Shown here piece after piece: positions 31,526 to 33,769 of a stretch of DNA of 33,769 nt (position 1 is its first letter; each line of letters starts with the position of its first letter). A program made the translations under genes and the position numbers. The notes under the pieces were generated by a model. That model did no database searches and had not been told where the DNA came from. It saw only the letters and a program-made list of their open reading frames with translations. The stretch is from positions 1-33,769 of the forward strand of contig NZ_WKKH01000045.1 of the NCBI RefSeq assembly GCF_009674725.1, in the 5' to 3' direction. Origin of the DNA: Pedobacter petrophilus (GTDB taxonomy: Bacteria > Bacteroidota > Bacteroidia > Sphingobacteriales > Sphingobacteriaceae).

Positions 31526-32203
31526 ATGAATTTATTAGTAGTAGAAGACGAGCCAAATGTGGTTTCAGTAATTTCGAGGGGTTTAACAAACGAAGGTTTT
31601 GCGGTTAGTATTGCGCCAGATGGCCTGATTGGCAAACAAATGGCCATCGAAAATAATTTCGATTTAATTATTTTAGACATTATGCTTCCTGGCATCAATG
31701 GTTTGGAACTTTGTAAAATTATCAAAGAACTTAAACCAGGTACGCCCATAATTATGCTTACTGCTTTGGGCACTACCGAAAATGTAGTGAACGGCTTAGA
31801 TAATGGTGCCGACGATTACCTGATTAAACCTTTTAAATTTGCCGAACTTTTTGCCAGAATCAGAATGCTTTTAAGGCGCTATCATGGCACGGTTAATCTT
31901 GATCAAATCATCAGCATCGCCGACTTACAGATAAACTTAAGTGCGAAAACAGTTAACCGAAACCAAACCGAAGTAGTACTTACTGCAACCGAATACCGTT
32001 TGCTGGAATATATGGCCAAAAATAAAGGAAAAATCTTATCCAGAATTGATATCCTGGAAAACGTTTGGGACATTGATTTTAACCTCGGCACCAACGTGGT
32101 AGATGTTTACGTAAATTACCTCCGGAAGAAAATAGATAAAAATGCTGAACAGAAACTGATCCATACGGCTGTAGGTTTGGGTTATGTGTTAAAGGAAAAA
32201 TAA
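31526..32203 (+). CDS. OmpR/PhoB-family response regulator
   Basis: A 225-residue regulator. The receiver domain covers 1-120 with the acidic pocket E7/D8, phosphoacceptor Asp51 (LIILDIMLPG), switch Thr in MLTALG and Lys in LIKPFKF near 102. The winged-helix DNA-binding domain is at about 128-225 (LTATEYRLLEYMAKNKGKILSR, VDVYVNYLRKKID, TAVGLGYVL). Its stop overlaps the ATG of the histidine kinase by one base (TAATG), showing coupled translation. Target genes are unknown; an 11-bp direct repeat series lies downstream of the kinase gene. Confidence 0.95.
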   Translation: MNLLVVEDEPNVVSVISRGLTNEGFAVSIAPDGLIGKQMAIENNFDLIILDIMLPGINGLELCKIIKELKPGTPIIMLTALGTTENVVNGLDNGADDYLIKPFKFAELFARIRMLLRRYHGTVNLDQIISIADLQINLSAKTVNRNQTEVVLTATEYRLLEYMAKNKGKILSRIDILENVWDIDFNLGTNVVDVYVNYLRKKIDKNAEQKLIHTAVGLGYVLKEK

Positions 32204-33558
32204 TGCAAATCGCCAAGAAAATCACTTTACTTTTCGCCATTCTCTCGGCAGTAATTATCTCACTGTTAAGTGGTTTTGTTTGGTATTTCTCTAATGAGTT
32301 TGCTTTTGAAGATTTTTATAAACGCCTGGAAGCCCGGGTAAACATTGCGGCACAAATCAAATTATACGAAGACGATAATAATAGTATTTACGCAAAAATG
32401 CGTAATCAATACCTCGAAAGACTTCCCTCAGAGCGGGAATTTATCATCGATCCAAAGAAAACAACCTCTCAGGTTGATCGCGAATTACCTAAAAGCTTTT
32501 ATAAAAAAATCAGTTCAGGCGCTATGGCCCGCTATCGGGTCGATAATCATTTTTATGCCGGGAAATATTTTAAAACATCCAAAGGTGGCTACATTGTAAT
32601 CATTTCAGCGAACGATCCTTTTGGCTTCCGGGAGCTGAAAGATCTGCAAAAAATTCTGATTATTGGATTTTTCCTTTCCATTATCTTATCCTTTGTTGTG
32701 GGATGGAAATTTTCTGATTACATGCTCATACCGCTCAGAAACATCATTAAAAGTGTAAAGAAAATAAAAGCAGAAAATTTACACATGCGCCTGGATGTTA
32801 AAAAAGGAAGTGATGAAATGTCTCAACTGGCTCAAACCTTTAACAACATGTTAAACCGTTTGGAAACTGCGTTTGAGACCCAAAATAATTTCATCAGCAA
32901 TGCTTCACACGAACTGAGAACACCTTTAACCGTAATTAGCGGAGAAGTGGAGCTGGCCATGAAACCGGGTCAGGACCTGGCTCAACAACAGCAGGCACTG
33001 GCAAAAATTAAAAACGAAGCCGAACGGCTGGAACATATCCTCACCAGTTTACTTGGCTTGGCGCAATCGGGCTTTAATGGAAAAAATCAGCCCTGGGAAG
33101 AAGTGCGGATGGACGAACTGCTCTGGGAAATAAAAGATTCAGTCAATCAGGTTTATCCCAATAGCATTATTCAAATCGACTTTAGTAAATTACCGGAAGA
33201 GGAATCGCTGTTAACCCTGAAGGTAAACAAAAACCTCGTCAAACTTGCTATATCCAATGTGGTAAGCAATGCCTGTAAATATTCTAATGAGAAGCTGGTG
33301 AGTATAGGAATAGAAAGTAACGGGCAAACCTTATCAATCGCCGTAACGGACAGGGGTATTGGTATTCCGCAGACCGATATTCAGCACATTTTTGAACCGT
33401 TTTATCGTGCATCAAACACAAATGCCTATAAAGGTTACGGTGTAGGCTTACCCCTATCGCTAAATATTGTCAGGCTACACAGAGGAAGCATCGCAATTAA
33501 ATCTCAGGAAGGGGTTGGAACGGAAATTAAAATAATACTGCCTTTATTTAGTATGTAG
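32203..33558 (+). CDS. Sensor histidine kinase of the two-component pair
   Basis: A 451-residue membrane kinase. TM1 is at about 8-29. An extracytoplasmic sensor region of about 120 residues (30-148, no family recognised) leads to TM2 at about 149-169, then HAMP (about 170-225). The HisKA box has phosphoacceptor His236 in SNASHELRTPL. The ATPase domain shows the N box (NVVSNACKYS, N356), DRGIGIP, FEPFYR and GVGLPLSLNIV. The architecture resembles CusS/ArlS-like sensors of the HAMP-HisKA class. The signal is unknown. Coupled by TAATG overlap to the response regulator. Confidence 0.94.
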   Translation: MQIAKKITLLFAILSAVIISLLSGFVWYFSNEFAFEDFYKRLEARVNIAAQIKLYEDDNNSIYAKMRNQYLERLPSEREFIIDPKKTTSQVDRELPKSFYKKISSGAMARYRVDNHFYAGKYFKTSKGGYIVIISANDPFGFRELKDLQKILIIGFFLSIILSFVVGWKFSDYMLIPLRNIIKSVKKIKAENLHMRLDVKKGSDEMSQLAQTFNNMLNRLETAFETQNNFISNASHELRTPLTVISGEVELAMKPGQDLAQQQQALAKIKNEAERLEHILTSLLGLAQSGFNGKNQPWEEVRMDELLWEIKDSVNQVYPNSIIQIDFSKLPEEESLLTLKVNKNLVKLAISNVVSNACKYSNEKLVSIGIESNGQTLSIAVTDRGIGIPQTDIQHIFEPFYRASNTNAYKGYGVGLPLSLNIVRLHRGSIAIKSQEGVGTEIKIILPLFSM

Positions 33559-33602
33559 CGCTATAAGTTGTATTCTTTCGCTAATATTTGCCTCTTTCTA
33601 TA

Positions 33603-33635
33603 ATTCTAATCTCATTCTAATCTAGTTCTTATCCG
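33603..33635 (+). promoter_or_regulatory. 11-bp direct repeats, candidate OmpR-type binding site
   Basis: ATTCTAATCTC (33603-33613) and ATTCTAATCTA (33614-33624) are contiguous, and GTTCTTATCCG (33625-33635) is a weaker third copy. An 11-bp period with direct orientation is how PhoB/OmpR-type regulators bind. It lies about 55 nt upstream of the universal stress gene and directly after the two-component pair. Confidence 0.35.
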
Positions 33636-33690
33636 GCTGTAATCTTATCGGCTTAAACTTGTATTAATTATTCATTTAAACAAGTAAGCA

Positions 33691-33769
33691 ATGAAAACAG
33701 TATTAGTACCAACCGACTTCAACTTAGAGAGTACAAAGATTATTGATGCGCTTGTTCAAGCTCAGCCTC
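33691..33769 (+). CDS. Universal stress protein, N-terminus (cut by window edge)
   Basis: Only 26 codons are present (MKTVLVPTDFNLESTKIIDA and on). The MKTVLVPTDF start is the first strand and turn of UspA-family proteins, nucleotide-binding-fold stress proteins of the cytoplasm. The Asp of PTDF normally contacts the adenine nucleotide. The start is the only ATG near the window end. Whether it is a single or double Usp domain cannot be seen. Confidence 0.75.
   Translation, partial: MKTVLVPTDFNLESTKIIDALVQAQP

Overview
The window looks like chromosomal DNA of a Bacteroidota bacterium, most probably Sphingobacteriaceae (Pedobacter-like). The reasons are protein-level resemblance of the housekeeping genes, AT-rich spacers, almost no purine-rich Shine-Dalgarno sites, several -7 boxes of the Bacteroidota type TAnnTTTG, a DUF2683-type antitoxin, and a DNA polymerase III alpha subunit with a fused N-terminal DnaQ-like exonuclease. 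The genus is inference. No rRNA, tRNA or CRISPR array was seen.

Layout. 1-218: the 5' end of an IS3-family element running out of the window. 312-1770: two unrecognised genes, the second coding for a striking Gly-Gly-X repeat protein, closed by a strong terminator. 2040-4423: glyS and a 2H phosphoesterase. 4536-5791: an AraC-type regulator and a short-chain dehydrogenase, with a 21-bp direct-repeat operator candidate between them. 5979-7293: a secreted CAP-domain protein and a GtrA-like membrane protein.

7491-17218 holds most of the phenylalanine/tyrosine catabolic route: phenylalanine hydroxylase, 4-hydroxyphenylpyruvate dioxygenase (hppD), homogentisate dioxygenase (hmgA) and fumarylacetoacetase (fahA), plus a flavin reductase-like protein. 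The route is Phe to Tyr, then (aminotransferase not in the window) 4-hydroxyphenylpyruvate to homogentisate to maleylacetoacetate, then (isomerase not in the window) fumarylacetoacetate to fumarate and acetoacetate. A RelE/ParE toxin and its antitoxin sit between fahA and the flavin reductase gene in one tight same-strand unit. Between phenylalanine hydroxylase and this cluster lie an SDR, a small membrane protein, an NlpC/P60 hydrolase and a YdeI-like protein.

17549-20292 (minus) is a compact operon of pyruvate:quinone oxidase (poxB), a peroxiredoxin and a cytoplasmic DsbA-like protein. Next on the minus strand come a DUF58 protein, a PQQ-type sugar dehydrogenase, thioredoxin, the exonuclease-fused DnaE and a lipocalin. 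On the plus strand follow malate dehydrogenase, an array of about 71-bp tandem repeats, a retropepsin-like protein, a group III truncated haemoglobin, an SRPBCC protein, an OmpR/histidine-kinase pair and the start of a universal stress protein gene.

The spacers carry structure of their own. Heptanucleotide tandem arrays occur at five places (about 1985, 15976, 17296, 23187 and 28354). Two related 33-bp palindromes each lie 13-14 nt after a stop codon. The 71-bp array lies at 29494-29848. The best candidates for something undescribed are the Gly-Gly-X gene pair, the 71-bp repeats, the heptad arrays and the toxin-antitoxin pair embedded in the tyrosine operon.
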